Source: Pseudomonas brassicacearum subsp. neoaurantiaca (GTDB lineage: Bacteria; Pseudomonadota; Gammaproteobacteria; Pseudomonadales; Pseudomonadaceae). From it: a stretch of 64,000 nt of DNA. The notes under the pieces were generated by a model. The model saw only the letters and a list, made by a program, of their open reading frames with translations, was not told the origin of the DNA and searched no databases. How positions within the stretch are numbered: position 1 is the stretch's first letter; each line of letters opens with the position of its first letter. Shown piece by piece: positions 8,067-20,746 of the stretch. The stretch lies in the NCBI RefSeq assembly GCF_013608025.1, contig NZ_VDLV01000001.1:62001-126000 (forward strand). Reading direction: 5' to 3'. Both the position numbers and the translations under genes were made by a program.

Positions 8067-8828
8067 TCAGCCGACGGGAATGCTCATGCCGCCATCAGCC
8101 ATGACCACCGAGCCGACGATGAAGCTGGCGCGTTCGGAGGCGAGGAAGGAGACGATTTCGGCAATTTCCTCTGGCGCCGCTGCCCGGCCGATGGGTGCCG
8201 ATTTACCGTGCTCTTCCAGGAAACCGCGGCCGTCGTCCATGAAATGATTCAGCAGGTTGGTCACCACGTCGCCGACGCCGATGGCGTTTACCCGGATGCC
8301 GTGCTCGATTGCTTCAAGCGCCTGGGTGCGCGTCAGTTGGGCGAGGGCGCCTTTGGAGGCGGTGTAGGCGGCGATGCCGGGGAAGGCAAAATACGAGGCG
8401 TAGGAGGCGATGTTCACGATTGCCCCGGATTTGTTTTTCATCATTGCCTTCATCGCTTCGCGAGAATGCAGGAAGGCGCCGGTGACGTTGGTTTCCATCT
8501 GCCACGTCCAGTCTTCGCGCGTCATCTCCACGATCGGTTTGTAGAGAATCCGGCCAGCGTTATTGACCAGCACGTCCAGCTTGCCAAACGTCTCAACTGC
8601 CAGGGCGACGGCTTTTTCAGCGGAGCCATCCACGGTGATGTCCGCGACGAAGGGCACGATGCCGTCTCGCTCCAGGTCGTTTACAGACGGGTCGATGTCC
8701 TCGGCAATCACCTTGGCACCGCGCGCATGGAGCAGCTCGGTAATGGCTTTACCGATGCCACTGGCGGCACCGGTCACCAGGATTACTTTGCCTGCAACTT
8801 CATCAGGGGTTGGATTGAATTGAGTCAT
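8067..8828 (-). CDS. SDR-family NAD(P)-dependent oxidoreductase
   Basis: 253-residue classical short-chain dehydrogenase. The cofactor loop TGAASGIG is at residues 19-26, the NNAG motif near residue 90, and the catalytic Ser and YxxxK (IAAYTASKGAL) at about 143-161. DI after the second strand (AEDIDPSV) suggests NAD preference. The C-terminal FIVGSVVMADGGMSIPVG is typical of the FabG-like group. The substrate cannot be deduced. GGAG lies about 7 nt before the ATG. It ends at a strong terminator. Confidence 0.85.
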   Translation of the reverse strand: MTQFNPTPDEVAGKVILVTGAASGIGKAITELLHARGAKVIAEDIDPSVNDLERDGIVPFVADITVDGSAEKAVALAVETFGKLDVLVNNAGRILYKPIVEMTREDWTWQMETNVTGAFLHSREAMKAMMKNKSGAIVNIASYASYFAFPGIAAYTASKGALAQLTRTQALEAIEHGIRVNAIGVGDVVTNLLNHFMDDGRGFLEEHGKSAPIGRAAAPEEIAEIVSFLASERASFIVGSVVMADGGMSIPVG

Positions 8829-8955
8829 GTCAGGTCTCCAAGCAGTGGTTGTCAGTCGTTTCGACGGTTCAACTCTGCTGCTTTTTGACGTGCGTCTCTT
8901 TGGCAGCCTTGCTCGGACTGTTGGGTTTTTGCTCCTTTCTCGTTCGTTGGCCGCG

Positions 8956-10938
8956 CTACACCTGGAAGTCAGCCACGCCGACCAATTGAAAAACTTCCTC
9001 TTCCGAGGGCGCGAAGGTGATGTCCAGGTTACGGTAACCGGAGTGATCGCCTACCAGGCTCAATTCGAATCGCGCCCCGGAGGCGTCGGCTTCGTAGCTC
9101 TTCAAGTACGTCAGGTTCTTGGCTTCATTGAAAACCACGTCCAACGTGCCGTTGTAGCCATTTCCCAGCCGGGTAAAGCCCAGGGCGGACACATCGATCG
9201 TGTCTTCACCGGCGGTATAGTCCATCAGGCGATCAGTGTGGTTTTCGGTGGCGGTACGGTAACTGTCGCTCAATAGGTCGAAGCGGAACACATCGTTGTT
9301 GCCGCCACCCATCAATAAGTCCCTGCCTTCTCCGCCAACCAATGCATCGTTTCCTAGCGCTCCATAAATGTGATCGTCACCCGCGAACCCTTCGATGATT
9401 TCGCCTCGAGCGTTGCCTTGTAAAAGATCGGCTCCTTCGGTGCCCATCAACTTGGCTTGCTGGAACAGGATGTTGGTTTCATCCAGCGCTTGGCCCAGAT
9501 TGCCGTCGAAGACCACTTCGAAGCGTTCCCCTTGCGCGTTGACCTCGAAGCTCTTGAGGTAGGTCCGCGTCCCGCTTTCATTGACGCGTATCGCCAGGGT
9601 TCCGTCATGTCCATTGCCCAGCCCGAGGAAGCCCAGGGAGGAGAGGTCGAGCGTATCGGTGCCGGGGTCGAAATCGGTGATTCGATCGCTATGGGCCGTG
9701 GTTGTGGTTCGGAAACTGTCCGAGACTGACTCGTAACGGAAGGTATCGGCCCCGGTACCGCCCGACAGCAAGTCACGACCTTGCTGGCCGTCGATCAGAT
9801 CGTTACCGGCCCCGCCGAGGATCGCATCGTCGAACGAAGCGGTGCCCAACAAGAAGTCATCATCGCGGCCACCGTCAAGGTGGTAATAGCCGTCGTCGGG
9901 ATTGCCGAAGCTGTGGTCCAGGCTGCCGTTGGGGTTCAACTGAACCAAGGCGGCCAGATAGCCGTCTGCGCTCGTGCCTTGGCTTCCGCCAATCAATAGC
10001 TTGCCGTCGGCCCGCACGATCATGTCGGCGACGGCGAAAGGCGCGCTTTCCGAGCCCCAACGCACCTGACCCTGATCACCGAAATCGGTATCGAGCGAGC
10101 CGTCGGCGTTGAGTCGGATAACGCTCGCCACGCCACCCGAGGCGCCCGCCAGCAGGATTTTGCCGTCATCCTGAATGACGAGGGCGTCTGCATGAACATC
10201 CAGGACCAGGCTGCCCCCGTTGGCAAAGGTGCTGTCGAGCGTACCGTCCGGGTTGAGGCGGGTCAGGGTATCTTGCCCCGTGACCAATACCTTGCCGTCT
10301 TCCTGTAGCGAAACGTCGAGCGCGCCGCTGGGGTGGATGCCGACGGACGCTGGCAAGTGCAGGACCCCAGTCTCCCCGAAGGACGAGACCAGGGTTCCCA
10401 TCGCGTCGAAACGGGCAATATGGATCTCCCCGGAGGGATACCCGGCGCTTGCGAAGAAACTGCCGTCGCGTTGCACGGAGAACGACGCTTGCTGGCCAAG
10501 ATCCTCATTCCAGTAGAAAGGCACTGTCGCGGTGCCGCCGTTCCCGAAACCCCCGTCGAGACTGCCGTCGGCCAAGGTACGACTGATGCCCGACACCCAG
10601 GCGTCGCCGACTTTCACGTACTGCGCCGCCAGATAGCCCCCTCCCGGCTGCACCGCACCATTACCGCCATCCTCGATATCGAGCGACACAGGCAGGAGGG
10701 ACTTGCCGTCTCCACTGAAGTTGCGGTCCAGGCGACCCTCGGCATTGAACCGGACCAGGCTGCCGGTAAAGCCTGAATCCTCTTCGCCTCCCAGTCCCAG
10801 GCGACTATAAGCGCCCATCCAAATAGTACCGTCGGGATCGACCGCGATACCTGCGACGGTGTCCGAGCCCCATAGGGTCGTGGCTACCGTGCCGGTGTTC
10901 CGCACGGTTGAAGTGGCGGGCGAAGTGCTCTGAGTCAT
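8956..10938 (-). CDS. Secreted delta-60-repeat / RTX calcium-binding protein
   Basis: 660-residue protein in two halves. Residues 1 to about 345 hold delta-60 repeats, a beta-propeller-like unit seen as recurrent ADGSLDTDFGDQGQV / DGKLLIGG patterns. The second half has two RTX blocks (GGAGNDLIDGQQGRDLLSGG and GALGNDALVGGEGRDLLMGG), each followed by the same serralysin-type C-terminal module (SDRITDFDPGTDTLDLSSLG; TDRLMDYTAGEDTIDVSALG), i.e. a tandem duplication. The extreme end DFQV resembles the Asp-plus-hydrophobic type I secretion signal; no Sec signal peptide is present. ATG at 10938 is 8 nt after AGAGG; an ATG two codons earlier is too close. No type I exporter genes are adjacent. Confidence 0.8.
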   Translation of the reverse strand: MTQSTSPATSTVRNTGTVATTLWGSDTVAGIAVDPDGTIWMGAYSRLGLGGEEDSGFTGSLVRFNAEGRLDRNFSGDGKSLLPVSLDIEDGGNGAVQPGGGYLAAQYVKVGDAWVSGISRTLADGSLDGGFGNGGTATVPFYWNEDLGQQASFSVQRDGSFFASAGYPSGEIHIARFDAMGTLVSSFGETGVLHLPASVGIHPSGALDVSLQEDGKVLVTGQDTLTRLNPDGTLDSTFANGGSLVLDVHADALVIQDDGKILLAGASGGVASVIRLNADGSLDTDFGDQGQVRWGSESAPFAVADMIVRADGKLLIGGSQGTSADGYLAALVQLNPNGSLDHSFGNPDDGYYHLDGGRDDDFLLGTASFDDAILGGAGNDLIDGQQGRDLLSGGTGADTFRYESVSDSFRTTTTAHSDRITDFDPGTDTLDLSSLGFLGLGNGHDGTLAIRVNESGTRTYLKSFEVNAQGERFEVVFDGNLGQALDETNILFQQAKLMGTEGADLLQGNARGEIIEGFAGDDHIYGALGNDALVGGEGRDLLMGGGNNDVFRFDLLSDSYRTATENHTDRLMDYTAGEDTIDVSALGFTRLGNGYNGTLDVVFNEAKNLTYLKSYEADASGARFELSLVGDHSGYRNLDITFAPSEEEVFQLVGVADFQV

Positions 10939-11309
10939 GTCCATAACCTCTGATAGCTTTTTGTCGACAAAGACAATAGACATCGCTCAGTCAGGTCGCC
11001 ACTTGACGAGACGAAGAGAGGTTCTTGGACGACCTGTCGCTGCCTTTCCATCAAGGGGGACTTTAGATCGATTGCAGCTTTTCGCGACAGGCAGGTTCGG
11101 CCAAAAGGACCCACTCGGGCATGTCTGGGGAACCAGTTCGTTCAAATTGCGTGCAGGTCTTCTTTCTTGTCTTGATTATTTTTTCGGCCGTTACGAAAGA
11201 CTCGGCACGATTCAAGCGGCACTAAAAAATGCGCCTATACTCGTTTACGCTGGAAGCGCTATTTTATCGGCCATCAATTGAAAGCTGCCTCACAATATGG
11301 AGCACGGCT
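10939..11309. other. Intergenic region upstream of the RTX protein and the YopT-like gene
   Basis: 371 bp between divergent genes. It is AT-richer towards the right. A TATACT hexamer near 11236 could be a -10 for the rightward gene. No repeat, hairpin with T-run or small ORF with a good ribosome site was found. Confidence 0.4.
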
Positions 11310-11939
11310 ATGAGCATAAAGGATCATGTTCTCGAAGGGAGTGAATGGTCGCAGGGTGACTATATTGATAATTTGCCTGGTGTTAGCGATGGGTATTGCA
11401 GGGCGCTGGTCATTTACTGGTTATATGATATACACCTCCATAAGAAAATCTCAGTGGCGGACAATTTCAAGTCATTGATAAAGTCCCATGTTGGAAATTT
11501 GGGGACCATTGCCAAGTCTCAGGAAGATACCGATAAAATAGGCAGCCTTAACGCGCTCGAGATGGCGAACGTTCATCTTTTGCAGGTGACTCAGGGGGTC
11601 CTGTCCGTCAATACCGGCGCAGTAAATGTTACCTGGCTTGGTCCACAGGCAGCAGGCACCCCGGGCGGGGCGGTGCGTAGTGCACTGAACCAATCAGTTA
11701 GATCAATGTGCCTTGTACATATTGAATGGGATGGATGGCTGTGGACCTCAGTCGGCAGCGGCGCGCATGCGATAGGCGTTGTATCAGAGCCTGGGGGCTC
11801 GGCGGGGGATACGTTTACCGTATTTGATCCAAACTACGGAATAATGCGAGCCTATGGGGTCGCTGGAATTGATACCCTTATGCAGGTCATCAGGAATGAA
11901 TATTCTGCAAACAGATTGGCCGCGCTCCCATTGATGTAG
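11310..11939 (+). CDS. YopT/AvrPphB-like (C58) cysteine protease-fold protein
   Basis: 209-residue protein with the three spaced signatures of C58 papain-fold proteases: GYCRALVIYWL (Cys in the first helix, about residue 30), GAHAIGVV (His, about residue 156) and FDPNYG (Asp, about residue 176). C58 enzymes such as YopT and AvrPphB are effectors or toxin domains that cleave host proteins. There is no Sec signal. The ATG at 11310 is 8 nt after GGAG; upstream in-frame ATGs lack such a site. Codon use and base composition are clearly AT-richer than its neighbours, which suggests transfer. No secretion chaperone or immunity gene is evident beside it. Catalytic activity is inferred from motifs only. 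Confidence 0.6.
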   Translation: MSIKDHVLEGSEWSQGDYIDNLPGVSDGYCRALVIYWLYDIHLHKKISVADNFKSLIKSHVGNLGTIAKSQEDTDKIGSLNALEMANVHLLQVTQGVLSVNTGAVNVTWLGPQAAGTPGGAVRSALNQSVRSMCLVHIEWDGWLWTSVGSGAHAIGVVSEPGGSAGDTFTVFDPNYGIMRAYGVAGIDTLMQVIRNEYSANRLAALPLM

Positions 11940-12185
11940 TGAGTCGGCGCTGAACTGTTAGTCGCCGGCGAACGGCTGCTTGTGGCTGAGCGTTTGCAAA
12001 ATATCAGAGGGGTTTCTAATAATATAAAAATTCGATGCGGGGCTTCTGAGCGTAGTTGTGTTTTTACAATGCTGGGCCGTTTGCTGCCTGCCACGACGCA
12101 ACTACCGGGCCGAGATCCAAAATACAGTCAGCACAACGACTCCTTCTAATGAAGTCGGTATGTCCGACAGACAGTCTGTCGAGTG

Positions 12186-12434
12186 TTAAAAAACGTCGGG
12201 CAACGCTCTCAATCGATGCTGCTCCAGCAGAAAGTCCACAAACACCCGTACCCGCGCCGGCATCGCCGATCCCCCAACGAAAACCGCATGGATCGGCTCC
12301 CGGTCCCCGGGGGGCCAGGCATCCGACAGCGGTACCAGATCGCCGCGTTGCAAATCCTCGGTTACGGTGAACTCGCCGATACGGGTGATGCCAGCGCCTA
12401 GCCGGGCGCGTTGTGCCAGGGCGCTGGGCAACAT
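12186..12434 (-). pseudogene. C-terminal fragment of a LysR regulator
   Basis: From about 12420 down, the frame encodes LGAGITRIGEFTVTEDLQRG and PIHAVFVGGSAMPARVRVFV, the last 70 or so residues of a LysR effector-binding domain. It closely matches, at DNA and protein level, the end of the intact LysR gene at 38431-39324. The HTH and the first three quarters of the protein are missing. The homology stops where the repeat at 12437-12526 begins, so the remnant was probably cut by that element. Confidence 0.85.
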
Positions 12435-12436
12435 GT

Positions 12437-12526
12437 GGGAAACCGGGGACGGGAAACCGGGGACAGACTACGATTTGGACTTATCTGTAATCGGACCGTC
12501 TCATAATCGTGCCTGTCCCGATTTCT
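12437..12526. repeat. Short direct and inverted repeats, possible end of a mobile element
   Basis: The 14-mer GGGAAACCGGGGAC is present twice in tandem (12437-12450 and 12451-12464). The second copy continues AGACTACGATTT and is mirrored at 12505-12526, where the reverse complement reads AAATCGGGACAGGCACGATT. Similar AAACCGGGGACAGAC-type sequences often flank Y1/REP-associated transposase genes in Pseudomonas; that link is from general knowledge. No transposase is present here. Confidence 0.5.
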
Positions 12527-12547
12527 TCCCTGATCGATGAAAGCGCC

Positions 12548-13543
12548 CTAGCTGCCAGACGGCGCCGGCATCGGAATATCACCCAGTTGCAGCCCCAGCA
12601 GCGTCATGTATTCGTAGATGTGCTGATAGCCGGATTGCGCTTCATAGCTAGGGCACGGGGATTGAAGTTTCCCACAGAGCCTCAGCTCCATGTTTGCACC
12701 GCCCATGCCCCATTGCGTGTAGTTCAAGTTATTACGGGTGACGGTATCGATATTGGAGCAAACCATTTCCTTCATCTTTTCATCGATGACGTTGGTGGGC
12801 TCATAGAGCGTCAAGGAGAAGTTGAGGGAGGTTGCGCACCATGCCATCGGAACGACATCCAGCGTGTTGTAGATGCGTAGCGCATTGCCGGCCATCTGCT
12901 GATTGAAATAGCTCGCAAAAACACCGTCGCCGGCCGTCGGTGCAGCAATCGTTTCGCAGTGGAAATCAAAGTTCGAAAATTTATCTTTCAAATAAAGTGC
13001 AAGAACCGACATCAAGGCACCGCCGAGGCTATGCCCGACCAACCGGATCGTTGCCCCACTGCGCTGTTTTGCCAGAAAATCGCAGAGTTTGCCCTGGCTA
13101 CCGATTTTTGATTCCTGACCCAATATCGCGTTTACACCGTCCAAAGTCCCTTGCGCCACGTGAGCCGGTACCGGGCAGTTCTTGATGAGGTTCTGCAGCG
13201 GCACCATTGGAGAAATATCAAGATCATCTATCTGATCCTTGATGGAATCGGCAAGGGTCCCACTCGTCACCACGACGATGTCGTTTTCGTTCTGCCCGCC
13301 GATGAGCACCACCGTGATGTGAGCCACATGCTCGCCATCCGGGACCAGGGCAGGTCCCCAGGCTACGCCATAGCCGCCGCCAAATTTGGAGCCATTAAGG
13401 CGGGTAAGAATGTTGTCTTTGACCTGGCTCGGCGAAGGGTTCTTCATGTTTTTCCAATCCGGCGAAGACAGCGCCGCATTGTTCACCACGTACGCGTGGG
13501 TAAGATTGATTTGTCTTTGCTGAAGTGAGTCTAGCGACGTCAT
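12548..13543 (-). CDS. Class-3 (lipase_3 fold) lipase family protein
   Basis: 331-residue alpha/beta hydrolase. The nucleophile elbow is GHSLGG (in IRLVGHSLGGALMSVLALYL), followed by the family's AAPTAGDGVFASYFN strand and YNTLDVVPM, where the Asp lies; QHIYEY near the C-terminus offers the catalytic His. No signal peptide is seen, so it is either cytoplasmic or exported by a non-Sec route, as are several type VI lipase effectors. No VgrG, PAAR or immunity gene adjoins it. AAGGAG precedes the ATG at 13543. Substrate unknown. Confidence 0.78.
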   Translation of the reverse strand: MTSLDSLQQRQINLTHAYVVNNAALSSPDWKNMKNPSPSQVKDNILTRLNGSKFGGGYGVAWGPALVPDGEHVAHITVVLIGGQNENDIVVVTSGTLADSIKDQIDDLDISPMVPLQNLIKNCPVPAHVAQGTLDGVNAILGQESKIGSQGKLCDFLAKQRSGATIRLVGHSLGGALMSVLALYLKDKFSNFDFHCETIAAPTAGDGVFASYFNQQMAGNALRIYNTLDVVPMAWCATSLNFSLTLYEPTNVIDEKMKEMVCSNIDTVTRNNLNYTQWGMGGANMELRLCGKLQSPCPSYEAQSGYQHIYEYMTLLGLQLGDIPMPAPSGS

Positions 13544-13853
13544 GACTGCTCCTTGTCTCGAAGATAAATATCAACGGACCAACGAAAACTCACGGCTGCC
13601 GTCGATCCTTCTTGGCTAGCAGGATCGAGTGTAGCCGCAGTTTCTGGATGCAAGTGCAGATGTATCCAAATGGTGGAAGAACGAGCGCAGAACAATGCTG
13701 AAGGGCAGCATGTGATCGGAGTAGGGAGGCCAGGTGTGGCGCGCACCGTTGGACTAAATCGGGCATGCCCCGCGCGAAGCGAGCGCGTCGAGACTATGCT
13801 CATGGCAGATGCAGGTGGATTACGGTTAGTAGATCCCAAGCAAGGAGTGCGGC
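13544..13853. other. Intergenic region between the lipase and the binding-protein gene
   Basis: 310 bp serving two divergent genes. I see no strong promoter hexamers, operator palindrome or hairpin terminator. The only clear element is AAGGAG just before the ATG at 13854. Confidence 0.4.
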
Positions 13854-14957
13854 ATGAACACTAAACCGATCCACGAAGTCTTGTGGCGCCTCGCCGCCTG
13901 CACGATCGGGCTGGCGATGGCCGCCACCCATCCAGCCCAGGCGGCCGAAAGCGGCATCGCCAGCGGCCCTACCGCAAACCATAGCATTGCCTTCAGCAAC
14001 TCCTACGCAGGCAGCGATTTTCGCAAGGTGATGGTGCGCAACTGGCAGGAGATTGCGCTCCAGGCGCAAAAGGATGGCTTGATCCGGGAGGCTCCGGTGG
14101 TCAGCGCCAACAACTCCGCGTCGGAACAAGCCGCCCATATCCAGGACATGATCGTCGAAGGCGTGGACGCCATCGTCATCCTGGCCGCGTCCGACACGGC
14201 GCTCGACGGGGTGATCCGCGCTGCTTGCGACGCCGGTATCGTAGTGGTCGTCATGGCCAGCCTGGTCACCGAAGGCTGTGTCTATACCGTCGACTACAAC
14301 TGGGCCGCCATGGGCCGGGTGGAAATCGATTACATCGCCAAGCGCCTCAAGGGGAATGGAACGTTGCTGGAAATCCGCGGCATTGCCGGCGATGCCACCG
14401 ATAAAAACATCAGCGACGGCATTCGCAAGGCTGCCAGCGACTATCCGGGCCTGAAGTTCGCCAAGGCCGTCTACGGGAACTGGACGGCGTCCGTCGCACG
14501 CAAGGAGGTGGCGCTCGCGCTGCCGTCGCTGCCCAGCATCGATGCGGTCGCGACGCAGGGCGGCGATGGTTATGGCGCGGCCATGGCGTTCAAGGCGGCG
14601 GGGCGCCCTTTGCCGATCATCGTGATGGGCAACCGTCAGGACGAACTTGCCCTGTGGAAACAGGAACGCGATGCCAATGGCTACGAGACCGTTTCTGTTT
14701 CCGCCTCGCCAAGCGTCTCCCAGGTGGGGTTCTGGGTGGCCCAGCAGATCCTGGCGGGTAAGCCGGTACCGAAGTTCGTCGAGGTGCCGCTGGTACGCAT
14801 CGATGCGAAAGACCTGGATGCCTGGCTCGCCACGATGCCGGTGGGCGGCGCTGCCAATCCTTTGTATAGCCAGGCTTCCGTTGCGGCGATGATCGATGCG
14901 GCCATCAACAATACGGCGCCGCCGCCGGCGCCTTTGCCGGAGGTGGCGAAGCAGTAG
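13854..14957 (+). CDS. Periplasmic sugar-type binding protein linked to a hybrid kinase
   Basis: 367 residues with a Sec signal peptide (positive start, LAACTIGLAMAATHPAQA, cleavage near residue 30). The mature part has the type I binding-protein fold of the ribose/LacI family: HSIAFSNSYAGSDFRKVM, then IVEGVDAIVILAASDTALDG, VVVVMASLVTEG and GTLLEIRGIAGDATDKN. No ABC permease or ATPase is adjacent. The next gene, 31 bp on, is a membrane hybrid kinase with a large periplasmic domain. The pair resembles TorT-TorS or LuxP-LuxQ, so the likely role is ligand sensing rather than transport. The ligand is unknown. Confidence 0.8.
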   Translation: MNTKPIHEVLWRLAACTIGLAMAATHPAQAAESGIASGPTANHSIAFSNSYAGSDFRKVMVRNWQEIALQAQKDGLIREAPVVSANNSASEQAAHIQDMIVEGVDAIVILAASDTALDGVIRAACDAGIVVVVMASLVTEGCVYTVDYNWAAMGRVEIDYIAKRLKGNGTLLEIRGIAGDATDKNISDGIRKAASDYPGLKFAKAVYGNWTASVARKEVALALPSLPSIDAVATQGGDGYGAAMAFKAAGRPLPIIVMGNRQDELALWKQERDANGYETVSVSASPSVSQVGFWVAQQILAGKPVPKFVEVPLVRIDAKDLDAWLATMPVGGAANPLYSQASVAAMIDAAINNTAPPPAPLPEVAKQ

Positions 14958-14988
14958 TGGCGGGCGGTGAAGCAAGAGGCGAGAGGCC

Positions 14989-18708
<3,720 letters not shown>

Positions 18709-18771
18709 TGGACACCGAACCAGTGCCCTCGGACCAAGCTCAAACGCCGTAAGGCACTTGCCAATACCCTG

Positions 18772-18781
18772 ACGTTAACGT
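18772..18781. promoter_or_regulatory. ACGTTAACGT palindrome, possible MerR-type operator
   Basis: A perfect 10-bp palindrome extended to TGACGTTAACGTAAAG lies in the spacer following a TTGCCA hexamer (18758-18763), with TAAAGA as a poor -10 at 18781. It resembles LiuR-type MerR sites known in proteobacteria. It precedes the sigma-54 activator gene, which would otherwise lack a visible promoter. Confidence 0.3.
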
Positions 18782-18841
18782 AAAGATGGCGACAAGGCGC
18801 TGGCTTGCAAGAGCGCAGGGCGGACCGATCCGGAGCGCTTG

Positions 18842-20746
18842 ATGACGCTGATAAAAACAACTCATCCCAAACTGCATCGTGAAGCCCGGCTGGCCCGAGA
18901 AAAGCTGCACCTCGAAGGCACCGTTCCCGATGGCGTATTACGGGCGGAAATCGATGCGTCGTGGCGGCGCAGTCTCAGCCATGGCGTGCATTTCAACGCC
19001 ACGCAAGAACTGGCGCTGGGGTCGAACGCGAGCCTTGAGGTGCTGTTGGAAAGCAATCGGTTGTTGATCGATGCGGCGATGCCGGCCATAGATTACCTGG
19101 CTGAGCGCCAGGGCAAGGAAGGGCTTGTCATCCTTGCCAATTCCGACGCCACCATCCTTGCCGCCGAAGGGCGCGCCGACCGTTTCAAAAGTAGCAACCT
19201 TCAAGATATCGCGCTGGGCGCTTGCTGGAGCGAAGCGGCACGCGGTACCAATGCGCTGGGTACCGCACTGGTGGAAGCGCGTCCGACGATGATCGATTGC
19301 GGGGAACACTACCTCGACCGGCTGACCGATTTTTCCTGTACTTCGGTCCCCATCCATTGTCCCCAGGGCGACATCCTCGGCGTCCTTGACCTGACTCGCG
19401 AAGGCCCGCTCGGTCACTTGCGCGATGGCACCGCACTGCTGACGATGGCCGTCAACCAGATCGAAAGTCGTGTGTTCAATGCCTATTACCCGGACCAGAT
19501 CGTCCTCGCTTTCCACAGCCGTCGGCAATACCTCGAATCCCCTTGGCAGGGCTTGCTCGCGGTGAGTCTCGGGGGGCAGATTCTCGCGGCCAGCGCCCAA
19601 GCTTGTCAGTTGCTCCACGCCGAGCGTTCGGCACTCGTGGGTCGGCCCTGTGAAGCGTTTCTGGGTGTCGATGGCCTGCAATTGTTATCGCGTCTGAATC
19701 AGGGCGGCATCGGCAGCCTGCAAACCGCCAAAGGTGAACTTTTCTACAAAGCCCTGCGGGCGCCGCAGCGCTCGCTCAGCGTCAGTACCGCACCGCGCAC
19801 CCCCACTAAAACCGCAACGCCGCAACCCGATCTCGAGTCCTTGGCCGGCAACAATGCCCGCTATGCCCGGGCACTGCGCATGGCCCGCCAAGGCCTGGCC
19901 AATGATCTGCCGGTGCTGCTGCTGGGCGAAACGGGCACCGGCAAGGAAGTTATTGCCCGAGCCCTGCATATGGCCGGAACCCGCTGCGATAAGCCTTTCA
20001 TCGCGGTGAATTGCGCGGCAATCCCCGAAGGCTTGATCGAGTCGGAACTGTTTGGCTACCGCGAAGGTGCTTTTACCGGTTCGCGCCGGGGCGGCATGGT
20101 CGGGCGCCTGCAGCAGGCCCATAGCGGCACGTTGTTTCTCGATGAAATCGGCGACATGCCGCTGGCCTTGCAGGCTCGTTTACTCAGGGTATTGCAGGAT
20201 CGCAAAGTCGCGCCGCTGGGCGCAGGCGAAGAGCAGGACATCGACATCGCACTGATCTGCGCCACGCACCGCGACCTCAAGCGCCTGGTGGAAGACAAAC
20301 ACTTTCGCGAGGATCTGTTCTACCGGGTCAACGGCATCAGCGTGATGCTCCCGGCCCTGCGCGAGCGCGACGACTTCAATGGCCTGATCGACCGTTTGCT
20401 GGCCAAGCTCGATGCGCCGACAGTAGTCCTGCACGAGGATTTGATCCGCTTGCTAGGCGGGTATCACTGGCCGGGCAACATTCGCCAACTGGAAATGGTC
20501 TTGCGCACCGCACTGGCCATGCGTGAACCGGGGGATACCGTGCTAACCCTCGACCATTTGCCCGACAGCATGCTCGACGAACTGACCGCCGGCGAGCGCC
20601 CTGCGAGTGGCAGTATTCGAGAGCAGGAACTGGAATTGATTCGTCAATCCCTGGACACGCACCAAGGCAATGTTTCAGCCGCCGCCGACGCCCTGGGCAT
20701 CAGCCGCGCGACCCTGTATCGCAAGCTTAAACAGCTGCGCTCGTGA
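18842..20746 (+). CDS. Sigma-54-dependent AcoR-like activator of the QHNDH cluster
   Basis: 634-residue enhancer-binding protein. A GAF-type sensory region (residues about 60-200, with ALGACWSEAARGTNALGTAL) and a PAS-like linker precede the AAA+ domain: Walker A GETGTGKE, the sigma-54 contact loop GAFTG (in REGAFTGSRRGG), Walker B LFLDEIGDMP. It ends in a Fis HTH (GNVSAAADALGISRATLYRK). Its stop overlaps the ATG of qhpF (TGATG), so it is co-transcribed with qhpF-E-G. Sigma-54 promoters and inverted repeats upstream of qhpA and peaE are its likely targets. Other QHNDH loci use an AraC regulator, so this is a variant. Confidence 0.85.
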   Translation: MTLIKTTHPKLHREARLAREKLHLEGTVPDGVLRAEIDASWRRSLSHGVHFNATQELALGSNASLEVLLESNRLLIDAAMPAIDYLAERQGKEGLVILANSDATILAAEGRADRFKSSNLQDIALGACWSEAARGTNALGTALVEARPTMIDCGEHYLDRLTDFSCTSVPIHCPQGDILGVLDLTREGPLGHLRDGTALLTMAVNQIESRVFNAYYPDQIVLAFHSRRQYLESPWQGLLAVSLGGQILAASAQACQLLHAERSALVGRPCEAFLGVDGLQLLSRLNQGGIGSLQTAKGELFYKALRAPQRSLSVSTAPRTPTKTATPQPDLESLAGNNARYARALRMARQGLANDLPVLLLGETGTGKEVIARALHMAGTRCDKPFIAVNCAAIPEGLIESELFGYREGAFTGSRRGGMVGRLQQAHSGTLFLDEIGDMPLALQARLLRVLQDRKVAPLGAGEEQDIDIALICATHRDLKRLVEDKHFREDLFYRVNGISVMLPALRERDDFNGLIDRLLAKLDAPTVVLHEDLIRLLGGYHWPGNIRQLEMVLRTALAMREPGDTVLTLDHLPDSMLDELTAGERPASGSIREQELELIRQSLDTHQGNVSAAADALGISRATLYRKLKQLRS

